Shown piece by piece: positions 1 to 8,886 of a stretch of 64,000 nt of DNA. Every line of letters starts with the position of its first letter. Positions within the stretch are counted from its first letter, which is position 1. The stretch spans positions 310,001 through 374,000 of the forward strand of contig NZ_WBWA01000002.1 in NCBI RefSeq assembly GCF_008932295.1, given 5' to 3'. The stretch is from Brucella tritici (lineage in GTDB: Bacteria; Pseudomonadota; Alphaproteobacteria; Rhizobiales; Rhizobiaceae). The notes under the pieces are model-generated. The model did not search any database. It saw only the letters and a list, made by a program, of their open reading frames with translations, and was not told where the DNA came from. Position numbers and translations under genes: made by a program.

Positions 1-62
1 TGGTGCCGGTCATACCAGCGCAGGAGCTTTGTGGATTGATCGGAATTGGTAGAATTCAGCAT
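1..62 (-). CDS. mutY: A/G-specific adenine glycosylase, N-terminal fragment
   Basis: Only the first 20 codons lie in the window, read on the minus strand from an ATG at 60-62. The peptide ends in LLRWYDRH, which matches the start of MutY proteins, where this helix precedes the conserved (H)xxLPWR segment. MutY removes adenine mispaired with 8-oxoguanine during base excision repair. A mutY next to DUF721, DsbA-like and smc genes is, from memory, a common order in Hyphomicrobiales and supports the call. No clear ribosome binding site is visible. The identification rests on a short peptide plus context. Confidence 0.6.
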   Translation of the reverse strand, partial: MLNSTNSDQSTKLLRWYDRH

Positions 63-208
63 GAGAAGGACATCGGTTAACAGTTGGGCAGCATTCTGAT
101 TAATGCCTTATTTTTACAATTGATAGAAACAACGCTGTGCATAATAGATCCTAGCGCGTAGAAGCCTCACTGTGGGCCTTCTGATGTACTCAGTTGGAAA
201 GAGAATAA

Positions 209-976
209 GTGGACCATTCTGTACCCGTCTATGTCATCAATCTTGCGCGATCACGGGATCGCTGGGACAGGCTGAAGTCCAATGCGGATGCGCTTTCGAT
301 CGATCTGAGGCGCGTGGAAGCTGTTGAGGGAAAACTTCTGTCCCCGGAAGAACTGACGGATTTCGATGATGCAGGCTTTCGTCGTTGGCATGGTAAAACT
401 GTACTGCCCGCAGAAATTGGTTGTTATTTCAGCCATATCCAAGCGCTGGAAATGATAGCCGCAGCACCTGAATCTTTTGCGGTCATTGTGGAAGATGACG
501 TAGTTTTCACTCCTGCTTTTCAACCGTTCCTGACGTATTTGACAAAGGTGACGGGTTGGGATGCGGTTAAACTCGTGAATCACAGGACGTCTGCCTTTCG
601 CCCGTTTCAAAAAGCCGACGATCAGTTTTCCATAGGTCGCTGTCTGCATGGCCCGCTGGGCAGTTCAGCAGCATATGTCGTAACCAGGGAAGGCGCGTCG
701 AAAATGCTGAAGGCGCTCCGGCCCATGCGACTGCCTTATGATGTTGCATTGGAACGTGGGTGGGCTGGTGCATATCAGGTTTTTACGACCGACAAGCCGG
801 TCGTCGAGTTTTCGGATATTGCGATCTCTACGATCGCTCAGGGGCGTTCTGCCTACGCCAAGAAGCGTTTACCCGTATACAAAAGGATAACTACCCTTGT
901 GTTTCGAGTAACTGATTATGTCCGACGAATCGCCTACGCTCTTGATAAGAAGGGCTTAAGAGAGGGCAGAGATTGA
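209..976 (+). CDS. Glycosyltransferase family 25 (LPS biosynthesis)
   Basis: The 255-residue protein has the GT25 layout: an N-terminal YVINLARSRDRW segment (residues 8-19), a conserved ExGCYFSH region near residue 71 and an acidic IVEDDVVF motif near residue 94, the likely metal/nucleotide-sugar site. GT25 enzymes typically add galactose or related sugars to lipooligosaccharide on the cytoplasmic face. The start is GTG. The stop overlaps the TTG start of the next gene by four bases, the first of three such overlaps in the run 209-3730. With the ligase and epimerase it forms a surface-polysaccharide module. The donor and acceptor sugars cannot be predicted. Confidence 0.85.
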   Translation: MDHSVPVYVINLARSRDRWDRLKSNADALSIDLRRVEAVEGKLLSPEELTDFDDAGFRRWHGKTVLPAEIGCYFSHIQALEMIAAAPESFAVIVEDDVVFTPAFQPFLTYLTKVTGWDAVKLVNHRTSAFRPFQKADDQFSIGRCLHGPLGSSAAYVVTREGASKMLKALRPMRLPYDVALERGWAGAYQVFTTDKPVVEFSDIAISTIAQGRSAYAKKRLPVYKRITTLVFRVTDYVRRIAYALDKKGLREGRD

Positions 977-2232
977 GTTATTTTAAAAAGTCTTTTCTCC
1001 TGCGGCGCCGGATAGATTCCTGGGTGCTCGGGATAGCGTCGGCCGCGATGCCCATTCGCATCGGTTTTGGACCGCTGATACTTTTCGTCTTTTCATGCAT
1101 CGGCATTTATCTTGCCTGCGGACGTCACGCGACGACACGTATGTTCGCCAAAAAGTTCTATCTTTTCATAGTCTTATATGCTGTATGGTCGCTGGGCTTG
1201 ATCCTGTTTCGAGGCGAGCCCTTCCACGATAACCGGCAGATCGGCTATACTCTGCTAATTGCCATTTTCGCTTTTGCTGGTTCGGGGATGGTGCTCGTTC
1301 GCGATCCGTTGCGAGCTTATGTTCTCGGCGCGCGGGTTGGAACGTTGCTTGCCGTGGTCATCGCACTTTATCTTGCTGTGACCAATGGCGGCCGTATTGG
1401 TGTCGGCGGCAATCAGGCAGTCTTTGCATTCGTTGCAGCAGTGGCGGCGATCTCGGCTGCAGTCCCCCTGCGCAACGCCTCCCGATATTTGCCGAACGGC
1501 CCACATTGGCTGGTGTTGGGGTTCACTGCGGTTTTAACTTCTGAAACACGAGCAGTCATTGTGGTCTTGCCGATATTTGCGGCCATAGAAATTCTTATTT
1601 TCCTAAGGCGTTTCAGCATCAGGCAACAGGGAGCGGCTTATGCGATACTGTTCGCAGCAATAGCGGCTCTCGTCGTTGTCGGACCGGTTGGCGATATTAT
1701 CTCCAAACGGTTCGCGGGTATGGTGGAATACTATGACAGCGGCAACAGTTCCAACTGGGACGATAAAGTGTCTGCCGATATCCGTGAGGTCATGTGGACG
1801 AGCGCGTCCCATGTCATCAAAACTCACCCTTTCACAGGAGTAGGCTCCTATTCGAAGATGGATTTCGTGAAGACTGAGGCTGGTGACAAGGCTCCAATGT
1901 TGGAAGGCTTCCGTCATGTCCATAACACGATTCTTGATGAGTTACTGAACGACGGGATTATCGGCCTCATCTTTATGGCTTGTGCATTTATCTCGATCTT
2001 CGTCTATCTGTGGCGTACAGCCGATAGCTGGGCGATGCGACGAGCATTGATTTACTCCGCGGTGGTGTGCGGCAGCTACGGCATGTTGCACAATCCGCTT
2101 TTGCACGAGGTAACCATCGCCTCGACTATGTTCTTCCTTGCAGCACTTAATGCGGCTGCATCGCGGCGAATGATGGCCGCGCGCCGCGCAGGTCTCACCT
2201 CGTATATTTTTGGAAAGAAATCAGCCGCATGA
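973..2232 (+). CDS. O-antigen ligase-like polytopic membrane protein
   Basis: A 419-residue protein made of about ten hydrophobic segments, with one longer periplasmic-type loop around residues 250-310 that contains a conserved-looking THPFTGVGSY stretch and a following HVHNTILD motif. These features fit the Wzy_C/O-antigen ligase family (WaaL and relatives), which joins lipid-linked glycans to lipid A-core or polymerises them. The start is TTG at 973, overlapping the stop of the glycosyltransferase (TTGA), and the stop overlaps the ATG of the epimerase, so translation is probably coupled. A Wzy-type polymerase is the main alternative; sequence alone does not separate the two. Confidence 0.75.
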   Translation: MSYFKKSFLLRRRIDSWVLGIASAAMPIRIGFGPLILFVFSCIGIYLACGRHATTRMFAKKFYLFIVLYAVWSLGLILFRGEPFHDNRQIGYTLLIAIFAFAGSGMVLVRDPLRAYVLGARVGTLLAVVIALYLAVTNGGRIGVGGNQAVFAFVAAVAAISAAVPLRNASRYLPNGPHWLVLGFTAVLTSETRAVIVVLPIFAAIEILIFLRRFSIRQQGAAYAILFAAIAALVVVGPVGDIISKRFAGMVEYYDSGNSSNWDDKVSADIREVMWTSASHVIKTHPFTGVGSYSKMDFVKTEAGDKAPMLEGFRHVHNTILDELLNDGIIGLIFMACAFISIFVYLWRTADSWAMRRALIYSAVVCGSYGMLHNPLLHEVTIASTMFFLAALNAAASRRMMAARRAGLTSYIFGKKSAA

Positions 2233-3206
2233 AAGCCATTGTAACGGGCGCAGCCGGGTTTATCGGGTTCCACACGGCGCAACGACTGCTGGATGAAGGC
2301 TGGCAGGTCATTGGCATAGACAATGTGAACGACTATTATCCGGTTGCCCTGAAAGAAACCCGGCTCTCCAAACTTCATATGAGGGATGGTTTCAGGTTTG
2401 CGAAGGCGGATATTTCCGATGCAGAAGCGTTCAATGCGGCGATCGGCGCTGATCGGGATGCAGATATCATCGTGCATCTGGCAGCACAGGCGGGTGTGCG
2501 ATACTCCATTGAGAACCCCACCGTCTATATCTCCGCTAATGTGCAGGGACAGGTCACGGTCTTCGAAACCGCGCTGAGACTGGATAAGCGACCGCCTGTC
2601 GTTTATGCCAGCTCATCGTCGGTCTATGGCGCGAATGAAAAGGTGCCTTTCTCCGAAAGCGATCCTGTCGATCATCCCGTCTCGATCTATGCCGCGACAA
2701 AGCGTTCGGGCGAACTACTGGCCTACTCCTACCGTCACGTGCACAAGCTCCACTCTGCGGGCTTGCGCTTCTTTACCGTCTACGGTCCTTACGGGCGGCC
2801 TGACATGGCGCCATGGCTGTTCACGTCCGCGATCCTCAAGGGTGAGCCGATCCGGGTGTTCAATAATGGTGAGATGCAGCGGGACTTCACCTTCGTGGAC
2901 GATATCGTCAGCGGTGTAGTCGGTGCGGTACGGCGCATACTCGACAAGCCGGAAGATACCGCACCTGTTTATAATCTTGGCAACAACCGGCCCGTAATGC
3001 TGAACGATTTCATTGCTGCAATCGAGAAAGCGACGGGCAAGGAGGCAATCCGTAAGCTGGAACCTATGCCAGCCGCCGACGTGCCGCGCACCTATGCCGA
3101 CATCACGCTTGCTGCTGGCGATCTTGGCTTTAGCCCGAAAACGACACTCGATCAGGGGATTCCTTTGTTTGTCGAGTGGTTTCGCGGCTATAATGGAGCG
3201 CGATGA
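2229..3206 (+). CDS. UDP-glucuronate 4-epimerase-type SDR (NAD-dependent epimerase)
   Basis: A 325-residue extended short-chain dehydrogenase. It has the NAD-binding GAAGFIGFH motif at residues 7-15, VHLAAQAGVRYSIENP, which is characteristic of UDP-glucuronate/galacturonate epimerases, an SSSSVYG stretch and the catalytic YAATK at about residue 154. Members of this group interconvert UDP-glucuronate and UDP-galacturonate to supply uronic acid for LPS core or capsule. Related enzymes are called LspL or Cap1J in other bacteria; the substrate here is inferred. The start ATG overlaps the ligase stop and the stop overlaps the DUF721 start, so it sits inside a translationally coupled run. Confidence 0.85.
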   Translation: MKAIVTGAAGFIGFHTAQRLLDEGWQVIGIDNVNDYYPVALKETRLSKLHMRDGFRFAKADISDAEAFNAAIGADRDADIIVHLAAQAGVRYSIENPTVYISANVQGQVTVFETALRLDKRPPVVYASSSSVYGANEKVPFSESDPVDHPVSIYAATKRSGELLAYSYRHVHKLHSAGLRFFTVYGPYGRPDMAPWLFTSAILKGEPIRVFNNGEMQRDFTFVDDIVSGVVGAVRRILDKPEDTAPVYNLGNNRPVMLNDFIAAIEKATGKEAIRKLEPMPAADVPRTYADITLAAGDLGFSPKTTLDQGIPLFVEWFRGYNGAR

Positions 3207-3730
3207 GCGAACCAACATCCAGACGCGGCTTCAGGCCGCTGGCAGACATGGCTTCGGGTCTGGTGGACCCGATGCTGCAAAAGCGTGCCGGTATCAATCT
3301 CGCCTTGCTTCAGTCGTGGGAAGATATTGTCGGGCCTGCCATCGGTGCAACGTCACGTCCGCTGCGCATTATCTGGCCGCGCCGTCTGCATGAGGACGAT
3401 CCGTTTTCACCAGCAACGCTGATTATCGCCTGCGAAGGCTTCGCTGCCTTGCAAGTCCAGCATGAAACAGGAGAAATTATCAGTCGTATTAATGGCTTTC
3501 TCGGCTTCTCGGCAGTCGGGCGCATTCGCATCGAACAGAAGCCACCAGTCATTCCAGCCAAGCGTCGGATAAAGAGGCTGGCGCCGCTTGGGCCTGCCGA
3601 AGAACGCCGCATCGACAAGGCCACGGACGGTATCGAAGATGACGCGCTTCGCGCAGCACTGGCACGTCTTGGCAAGAACATTCTCGCAGAGAAGCGGACA
3701 ATCGGTCGAAAAGACGGTAAGGACAGCTGA
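3203..3730 (+). CDS. DUF721 (DciA-like) family protein
   Basis: A 175-residue protein with the DUF721 signature region: a basic N-terminus, then LLQSWEDIVGPAI (about residues 35-47) and a LIIACEGFAALQVQHE stretch near residue 75. DUF721 proteins include DciA, a loader or partner of the replicative helicase DnaB in bacteria lacking DnaC; that role is established for some members only. The C-terminal third is basic and probably disordered. The start codon overlaps the epimerase stop (ATGA), so this conserved housekeeping gene is coupled to a surface-sugar gene. Downstream is a 187-bp gap before the DsbA-like gene. Confidence 0.8.
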   Translation: MSEPTSRRGFRPLADMASGLVDPMLQKRAGINLALLQSWEDIVGPAIGATSRPLRIIWPRRLHEDDPFSPATLIIACEGFAALQVQHETGEIISRINGFLGFSAVGRIRIEQKPPVIPAKRRIKRLAPLGPAEERRIDKATDGIEDDALRAALARLGKNILAEKRTIGRKDGKDS

Positions 3731-3917
3731 ATTCGGCCTGCTGCCATAAAATTGATGCAAGCTTTCAGCAGTTTGAACTTGGCACCCCAATTGATTGTCG
3801 CAAATATGAAGACAAAAAACGCAAGGCGCTGACTTTCATGTGAACGCTGCGGGTCTAGCGAAGTGCGATCTGCCGCTTTAGATTGTATGTCGAAGTCAAC
3901 TATTGAAACAGGACTGG

Positions 3918-4580
3918 ATGATTCGGATGCCTGCAGCGTTTAATCGCAGACACGTTATTTCTCTTGCCGGAGCAGCGGCTGCCGGGCTGGCGTTTGCCGG
4001 TGGCGCGAATGCGCAGCAGCGCGATCCTGAAGGCACCGTTGATGCGGCCAAGATTGCCGAACCCGGCAAGCTCAAGGATATGGTCTATGGCAAGGCTGAC
4101 GCGCCGGTCACCATCGTTGAATATGCATCGCTGACCTGCCCACATTGCGCAGATTTTACGATCAACACATTCCCGAAAATCAAGGAAAAATATATCGATA
4201 CGGGCAAAGCACGGCTCATCTTCCGTGAGTTCCCGTTCGATCCGCGCGCGACTGCCGCTTTCATGCTGGCGCGCTGCGCACCGGAAGACCGTTATTTCCC
4301 GATGGTCGACGTTTTCTTCAAGCAGCAGCAGCAGTGGGCAACCGCCGAAGACGGTGAGGCAGCTCTCCTGCAAATTGCAAAACTTGCCGGTTTTACACAG
4401 GAGTCCTTCAAGGCTTGCTTGACGAACCAGCAAGTTCTCGATGATGTGAGAGCAACGATGGAGCGTGGGTCGAAGGATTTCGGTGTGAATGCAACGCCGA
4501 CTTTCTTCATTAACGGACAAAAATACGCTGGAGCGCTTTCGGTTGACGAAATGTCGGCAATCATCGACAAGCTTCTCTGA
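3918..4580 (+). CDS. DsbA-family thiol:disulfide oxidoreductase
   Basis: About 220 residues with an N-terminal RRHVISLAGAAAAG segment that looks like a Tat or long Sec signal ending near a NAQQ cleavage region, followed by a thioredoxin fold with the active-site CPHC (in SLTCPHCADF) and a cis-Pro loop NATPTFF near the C-terminus. Such proteins form or shuffle disulfides in the periplasm and are often annotated as DsbA or BdbD type. Starts at 3903 (TTG), 3918 and 3927 (both ATG) are possible; 3918 has an AGGA a few bases upstream. A strong terminator follows directly, so it is probably transcribed apart from smc. Confidence 0.85.
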   Translation: MIRMPAAFNRRHVISLAGAAAAGLAFAGGANAQQRDPEGTVDAAKIAEPGKLKDMVYGKADAPVTIVEYASLTCPHCADFTINTFPKIKEKYIDTGKARLIFREFPFDPRATAAFMLARCAPEDRYFPMVDVFFKQQQQWATAEDGEAALLQIAKLAGFTQESFKACLTNQQVLDDVRATMERGSKDFGVNATPTFFINGQKYAGALSVDEMSAIIDKLL

Positions 4581-4598
4581 TCCGTTTTTCAGATCGAA

Positions 4599-4627
4599 AA
4601 GCGGGCGCTTCTCTGCGCCCGCTTTTT
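4599..4627 (+). terminator. Rho-independent terminator after the DsbA-like gene
   Basis: A perfect 10-bp stem, AAGCGGGCGC paired with GCGCCCGCTT, with a six-base loop and a T-run immediately after. It begins 19 bases after the DsbA stop codon and points in the direction of that gene. Confidence 0.9.
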
Positions 4628-4640
4628 GCGTTTTTGAGAT

Positions 4641-4743
4641 AGGGCATTTCCAGCAAAATTGCGAAGCGGTTTTGCGTGGGATAATGCGTACAAACAATGA
4701 GCTGGAGCGGTTCCAGTACCCAGTTTTAACAGGCACCGCTCTC
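4641..4743. repeat. About 100-bp intergenic palindromic repeat, copy 1 (upstream of smc)
   Basis: This stretch is closely similar to 62298-62402: both begin GCATTTCCAGCAAAA, share GCGAAGCGGTTTTGCGTGGGA and GGAGCGGTTCC/AGAGCGGTTCC, and end in an inverted CCGCTC. It resembles the small repeated intergenic elements of Brucella and rhizobia in size, position and internal dyad symmetry, but no family name is assigned. It ends just before the smc ribosome binding site (GGAGG near 4750). Confidence 0.8.
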
Positions 4744-4763
4744 GCTGCAGGAGGGGCATTCTG

Positions 4764-7700
4764 ATGCGCTTCTCCAAGCTGCGCCTTGTTGGTTTCAAAT
4801 CCTTCGTCGAGCCCATGGAGTTCGTCATCGAAGGCGGGCTGACCGGCGTTGTCGGCCCAAATGGCTGCGGCAAATCCAATCTGGTCGAAGCGTTGCGCTG
4901 GGTGATGGGTGAAAACTCATACAAGAACATGCGCGCCTCCGGCATGGACGATGTGATCTTTTCCGGCTCGGCCACGCGGCCCGCGCGCAATACTGCGGAA
5001 GTCACGCTTTTTCTTGACAATTCCGACCGCACTGCGCCTGCCGCTTACAATGATGCGGACGAATTGCAGGTCTCTCGCCGTATCGAACGGGAATCCGGGT
5101 CGGTCTATCGCATCAATGGCAAGGAAGCGCGTGCCAAGGATGTGCAGCTTCTCTTTGCGGACCAGTCCACCGGCGCACGTTCGCCCTCCATGGTCGGGCA
5201 GGGGCGCATTGGCGAGCTTATTCAGGCAAAGCCGCAAGCCCGTCGTGCGCTTCTGGAAGAAGCGGCTGGCATCTCCGGCCTGCATACGCGCCGTCATGAG
5301 GCCGAGCTGCGCTTGCGTGCTGCTGAAACCAATCTCGAGCGTTTGGACGATGTGGTTGGCGAGCTTGGAAGCCAGATCGAAAGTCTGAAACGTCAGGCGC
5401 GTCAGGCAAACCGCTTCAAGGCACTTTCCGCAGATATTCGCCGGGCGGAAGCCGCACTTCTGCATTTGCGCTGGTCGCAGGCAAAGATGCAGGAAGGCGA
5501 GGCGCAAAGCGCCCTGGCGCAGGCAACCTCGGCTGTCGGTGACATGGCGCAAGCCCAGATGAACGCGGCGAAAGTACAGGCGGTCGGCGCACACAAACTG
5601 CCCGAACTGCGTGAGGCTGAAGCGAAAGCCGCGGCTGCATTGCAGCGCCTTTCCATTGCCAGAACGCAGCTTGATGAGGAAGGCGAACGTCTTCGTGCCC
5701 GTCGGGCAGAGTTGATAAAGCGTCTTGAGCAGCTTTCCGCCGACATCGCGCGCGAAGAAGAAATGATGCGTGAGAACGCCGACATTCTGGCGCGTCTCGA
5801 TGACGAAGAACAGGAACTGATCGCTTCCGCTGAAGAATCCGGCGAGCGCGATCAGGAACTGCATGCACTGTTTGAGGAAGCGGAAGTTCAATTGCAGGAC
5901 AGCGAGAGCGCTTTGTCCCGCGTGACGGCCGAACGTGCCGAAGCTGCCGCAGAGCGTGTGCAGATCGAACGTGTATTGAAGGAAACACGTGATCGTCGTG
6001 ACCGTCTTTCTGTCCAGATGGAAGCGATCGAGCGCGACATCGCTGCTGTCGCGGAACAGATCGGTGGCCTGTTCGATCCGGCGGAAAAGCGCATCGTAGT
6101 CGATCGCTGTGCGGAAGCACTGGCATCCGCTGAGGAACTGGTCGCAAGCGCGGAAGAGCTCGTTGCAAGCGCGCGCGAAGCGGAAGCCGCCAGCCGCCAA
6201 CCTTTGAGCGAGGCGCGTACCGAACTGAATCGCATCGAAACGGAAGCGCAGACGTTGGCCCGCATTCTGAATGCTGGTGAAACGGGGCAATTCCCGCCAG
6301 TGGTGGAAGAACTGCGTGTTGAGAAAGGCTATGAAGTAGCACTTGGTGCGGCACTCGGCGAAGATCTTGATGCGGCAAGCGATGAACATGCACCGGTCTA
6401 CTGGGCTTACAATCCCGCAGCCAATGCCGATCCCGCTCTGCCCGACGGCGTGACACCCTTGGATCGGCTGGTAGAAGGGCCGCAGCAATTACGCCGTAGG
6501 CTGGCACAGGTCGGCGTTGTCTCGGAAAGTGAAGGCAAGCGCCTGCAGGCCATGTTGCGGCCCGGCCAGCGGCTCGTCAGCAAGACCGGAGCGCTCTGGC
6601 GCTGGGATGGCTATACGGCAAGCGCTGATGCGCCGACCCCGACAGCTCAGCGACTGGCACAAAAAAACCGGTTGGTGGAACTCGAACAGGAAGCGATTGC
6701 CGCGCGCAAACGTGCCGAGCAGGCTGAGCAGGATGTGCAGCGAACCGAAGCAGGCGTCCGCAAGGCCGTCGAACAGGAACGTGTCGCGCGCGATCAATGG
6801 CGTGCCAACCAGCGCAAGCTTGATGAAGCGCGTGAGGCTCTCGCGGCTGCGGAGCGTGCAGCAGGCCAATTGGCAACACGCCGTGCCGGTCTGGAAGACA
6901 GCAAGGCGCATCTGGAAGAAAATCTCGAAGAAGCGCAGATCCGTGTCACGGAAGCCGAAGAGCGGCTTGGCGAAATGCCGGATATCGATGCGATTGGCGA
7001 ACGCCTTGCCGCATTGAGCAGCGAAGTCATGTCGGACCGCACGGCTTTGGCAGAAGCGCGCGCCGCCTATGAGGGGCTGCGGCGCGAGGCTGATGCTCGC
7101 AAACGGCGGCTGGAAATGATTGCGCTGGAGCGTCGCAACTGGAAATCCCGGGCCGAAAATGCTGACCGACATATAGCTGCTTTGAATGATCGCCGTGAGG
7201 AAACGGCGGATGAGGCCGAGACGCTTGCGGAAGCGCCTGACGAAATCGAGAACCGCCGCCGGGCGCTTTTGAACGAGCTTTCGCAGGCTGATGCCCTTCG
7301 AAAACAGGCTGGCGATATTCTGGCCGAGGCTGAGGCTGCGCAGGCGGAACTCGACAAGACGGCGACCCTTGCCATCCAGCAACTCGCGGCAAGTCGTGAA
7401 CAGCGTGCGCGTGCCGAAGAACGTCTTGCGGCGGCGGAAGAGCGGCGCAAGGATGCCGAAGCCCGGATCGCCGAAGCGCTGAACTGCCCACCGCACGAGG
7501 CTATTCGCCAGACGGGTTTAAGGCCGGATGAAGCTTTGCCCGATCCCGATCAATTGGAACGCCAGTTGGAGCGGTTGAAGATTGAGCGGGAGCGGCTCGG
7601 GGCGGTTAATCTGCGCGCCGATGAGGAACAGGAAGAACTGTCCGGACGCCTGGATACCATCGTCTCCGAGCGTGAAGATGTGATCGAGGCGATCAAGAAA

Positions 7701-8222
7701 TTGCGTCAGGCGATCCAGAGCCTCAATCGCGAGGGACGCGAACGTCTACTGGCTGCGTTCGACGTGGTGAATGTACAGTTCCAGCGCCTGTTCACACATC
7801 TGTTTGGCGGCGGCACGGCGGAACTGCAACTGATCGAAAGCGACGATCCGCTGGAAGCCGGTCTGGAAATCCTCGCCCGTCCGCCCGGCAAGAAGCCGCA
7901 GACCATGACGCTCCTTTCCGGCGGTGAGCAGGCGCTGACAGCCATGGCGCTCATCTTTGCTGTGTTCCTCACCAATCCGGCGCCGATCTGCGTACTCGAT
8001 GAAGTGGATGCACCGCTGGATGACCACAATGTGGAGCGTTACTGCAATCTGATGGATGAAATGGCGGCTTCGACCGAAACGCGCTTCGTGGTCATCACGC
8101 ATAATCCGATCACTATGGCACGCATGAACCGTCTCTTCGGCGTGACGATGGGTGAACAGGGCGTGAGTCAGCTCGTTTCTGTGGACTTGCAGACGGCTGA
8201 ACGGCTGCGCGAAGCGGGATGA
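4764..8222 (+). CDS. smc: Chromosome segregation protein SMC
   Basis: The 1152-residue product has full SMC architecture: an N-terminal Walker A GPNGCGKSN (about residues 32-40), a long coiled coil rich in Ala, Glu and Arg, a hinge region around residues 490-600, a second coiled coil, and a C-terminal head with the ABC signature LLSGGEQALTAMAL and Walker B VLDEVDAPLDD. SMC dimers with ScpA/ScpB organise and separate the chromosome. The ATG at 4764 is preceded by GGAGGGG. It is the last recognisable core gene before the accessory region; the next core-type gene is ppdK at 55.66 kb. Confidence 0.97.
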   Translation: MRFSKLRLVGFKSFVEPMEFVIEGGLTGVVGPNGCGKSNLVEALRWVMGENSYKNMRASGMDDVIFSGSATRPARNTAEVTLFLDNSDRTAPAAYNDADELQVSRRIERESGSVYRINGKEARAKDVQLLFADQSTGARSPSMVGQGRIGELIQAKPQARRALLEEAAGISGLHTRRHEAELRLRAAETNLERLDDVVGELGSQIESLKRQARQANRFKALSADIRRAEAALLHLRWSQAKMQEGEAQSALAQATSAVGDMAQAQMNAAKVQAVGAHKLPELREAEAKAAAALQRLSIARTQLDEEGERLRARRAELIKRLEQLSADIAREEEMMRENADILARLDDEEQELIASAEESGERDQELHALFEEAEVQLQDSESALSRVTAERAEAAAERVQIERVLKETRDRRDRLSVQMEAIERDIAAVAEQIGGLFDPAEKRIVVDRCAEALASAEELVASAEELVASAREAEAASRQPLSEARTELNRIETEAQTLARILNAGETGQFPPVVEELRVEKGYEVALGAALGEDLDAASDEHAPVYWAYNPAANADPALPDGVTPLDRLVEGPQQLRRRLAQVGVVSESEGKRLQAMLRPGQRLVSKTGALWRWDGYTASADAPTPTAQRLAQKNRLVELEQEAIAARKRAEQAEQDVQRTEAGVRKAVEQERVARDQWRANQRKLDEAREALAAAERAAGQLATRRAGLEDSKAHLEENLEEAQIRVTEAEERLGEMPDIDAIGERLAALSSEVMSDRTALAEARAAYEGLRREADARKRRLEMIALERRNWKSRAENADRHIAALNDRREETADEAETLAEAPDEIENRRRALLNELSQADALRKQAGDILAEAEAAQAELDKTATLAIQQLAASREQRARAEERLAAAEERRKDAEARIAEALNCPPHEAIRQTGLRPDEALPDPDQLERQLERLKIERERLGAVNLRADEEQEELSGRLDTIVSEREDVIEAIKKLRQAIQSLNREGRERLLAAFDVVNVQFQRLFTHLFGGGTAELQLIESDDPLEAGLEILARPPGKKPQTMTLLSGGEQALTAMALIFAVFLTNPAPICVLDEVDAPLDDHNVERYCNLMDEMAASTETRFVVITHNPITMARMNRLFGVTMGEQGVSQLVSVDLQTAERLREAG

Positions 8223-8540
8223 CGATCATAAATCTTCAGAGCTAACAGTATGGGCGACAATTTCGGTCGCGTAAATCACTGGATCGTGTAACGTCCTAGC
8301 GCCACTTATATCCACCGGGCTGCCTGCCATTGCTGACGAAAACGTTTATCCGTCGCGACGGCACGGGCCGGAGGCATCATCAGCTCGGCAATCTGAGCCT
8401 GAATGTTGGGAAATGGCGCGCGCGCGAGGGCGATGTCGGTGCGGCGCAGAACAGCGTCGTTGCTTGGCGTTTCTGGAACAGCGCTTCGGGGAAGGTTACA
8501 AGGATGGCGGTGGCCTACCACTCCTGCCGACGCGGCTGAT
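8223..8540. other. Intergenic stretch after smc, no gene recognised
   Basis: No reading frame here has a convincing start, ribosome binding site or family motif; overlapping short frames occur on both strands. It lies between smc and an IS66 fragment and may contain the left boundary of inserted DNA. No repeat matching the region just before ppdK was seen by eye. Confidence 0.5.
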
Positions 8541-8669
8541 GGCAGGACTTGCAATCCTCCCGCCTATCTGCGCGATCTCTTCATCAGCCTCGCCAACGGT
8601 CATCTGGCCAAAGACATCGACGCCCTGATGCCATGGGCATATGCCGTCCACATCAATGCCTCTCAATGA
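8541..8669 (+). pseudogene. IS66-family transposase, C-terminal remnant
   Basis: About 42 codons in one frame encode RTCNPPAYLRDLF, then HLAKDIDALMPWAYA, followed by a stop. This is the typical end of IS66-family TnpC transposases, where an AYL(T/R)D segment is followed by a short spacer and a D-x-LMPW motif. Nothing upstream in the frame matches the rest of the protein, so only the tail survives. The remnant marks past insertion at the edge of the accessory region. Confidence 0.65.
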
Positions 8670-8886
8670 GCTCATCCGGCACTATACGGCGAGCTCATTG
8701 CATCATTCACCGCATTTCAACGCAAAAGCGTGCCAACCAAGGACCAACGGTCGTTTGTTATGGGGGTTGCTGTGCCGTTTTGGAATTTGCCTGCCAACGG
8801 TCATATGAAGACCGATGACAGGCTGGCGATACAATCTATGCGCTGCTAAGGGCTACAGGGCAAAGTTAGCTGTTAATGATGAGAAC
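8670..8886. other. Gap between IS66 remnant and ABC operon
   Basis: About 217 bases with no supportable gene. It may include the lost right end of the IS66 element; no inverted terminal repeat could be paired with confidence. Confidence 0.4.

Noticed and set aside
4917-6488. Long minus-strand open frames inside smc
   Set aside because: They lie antisense to a clear SMC gene, have no family motifs, and come from codon bias on the opposite strand.
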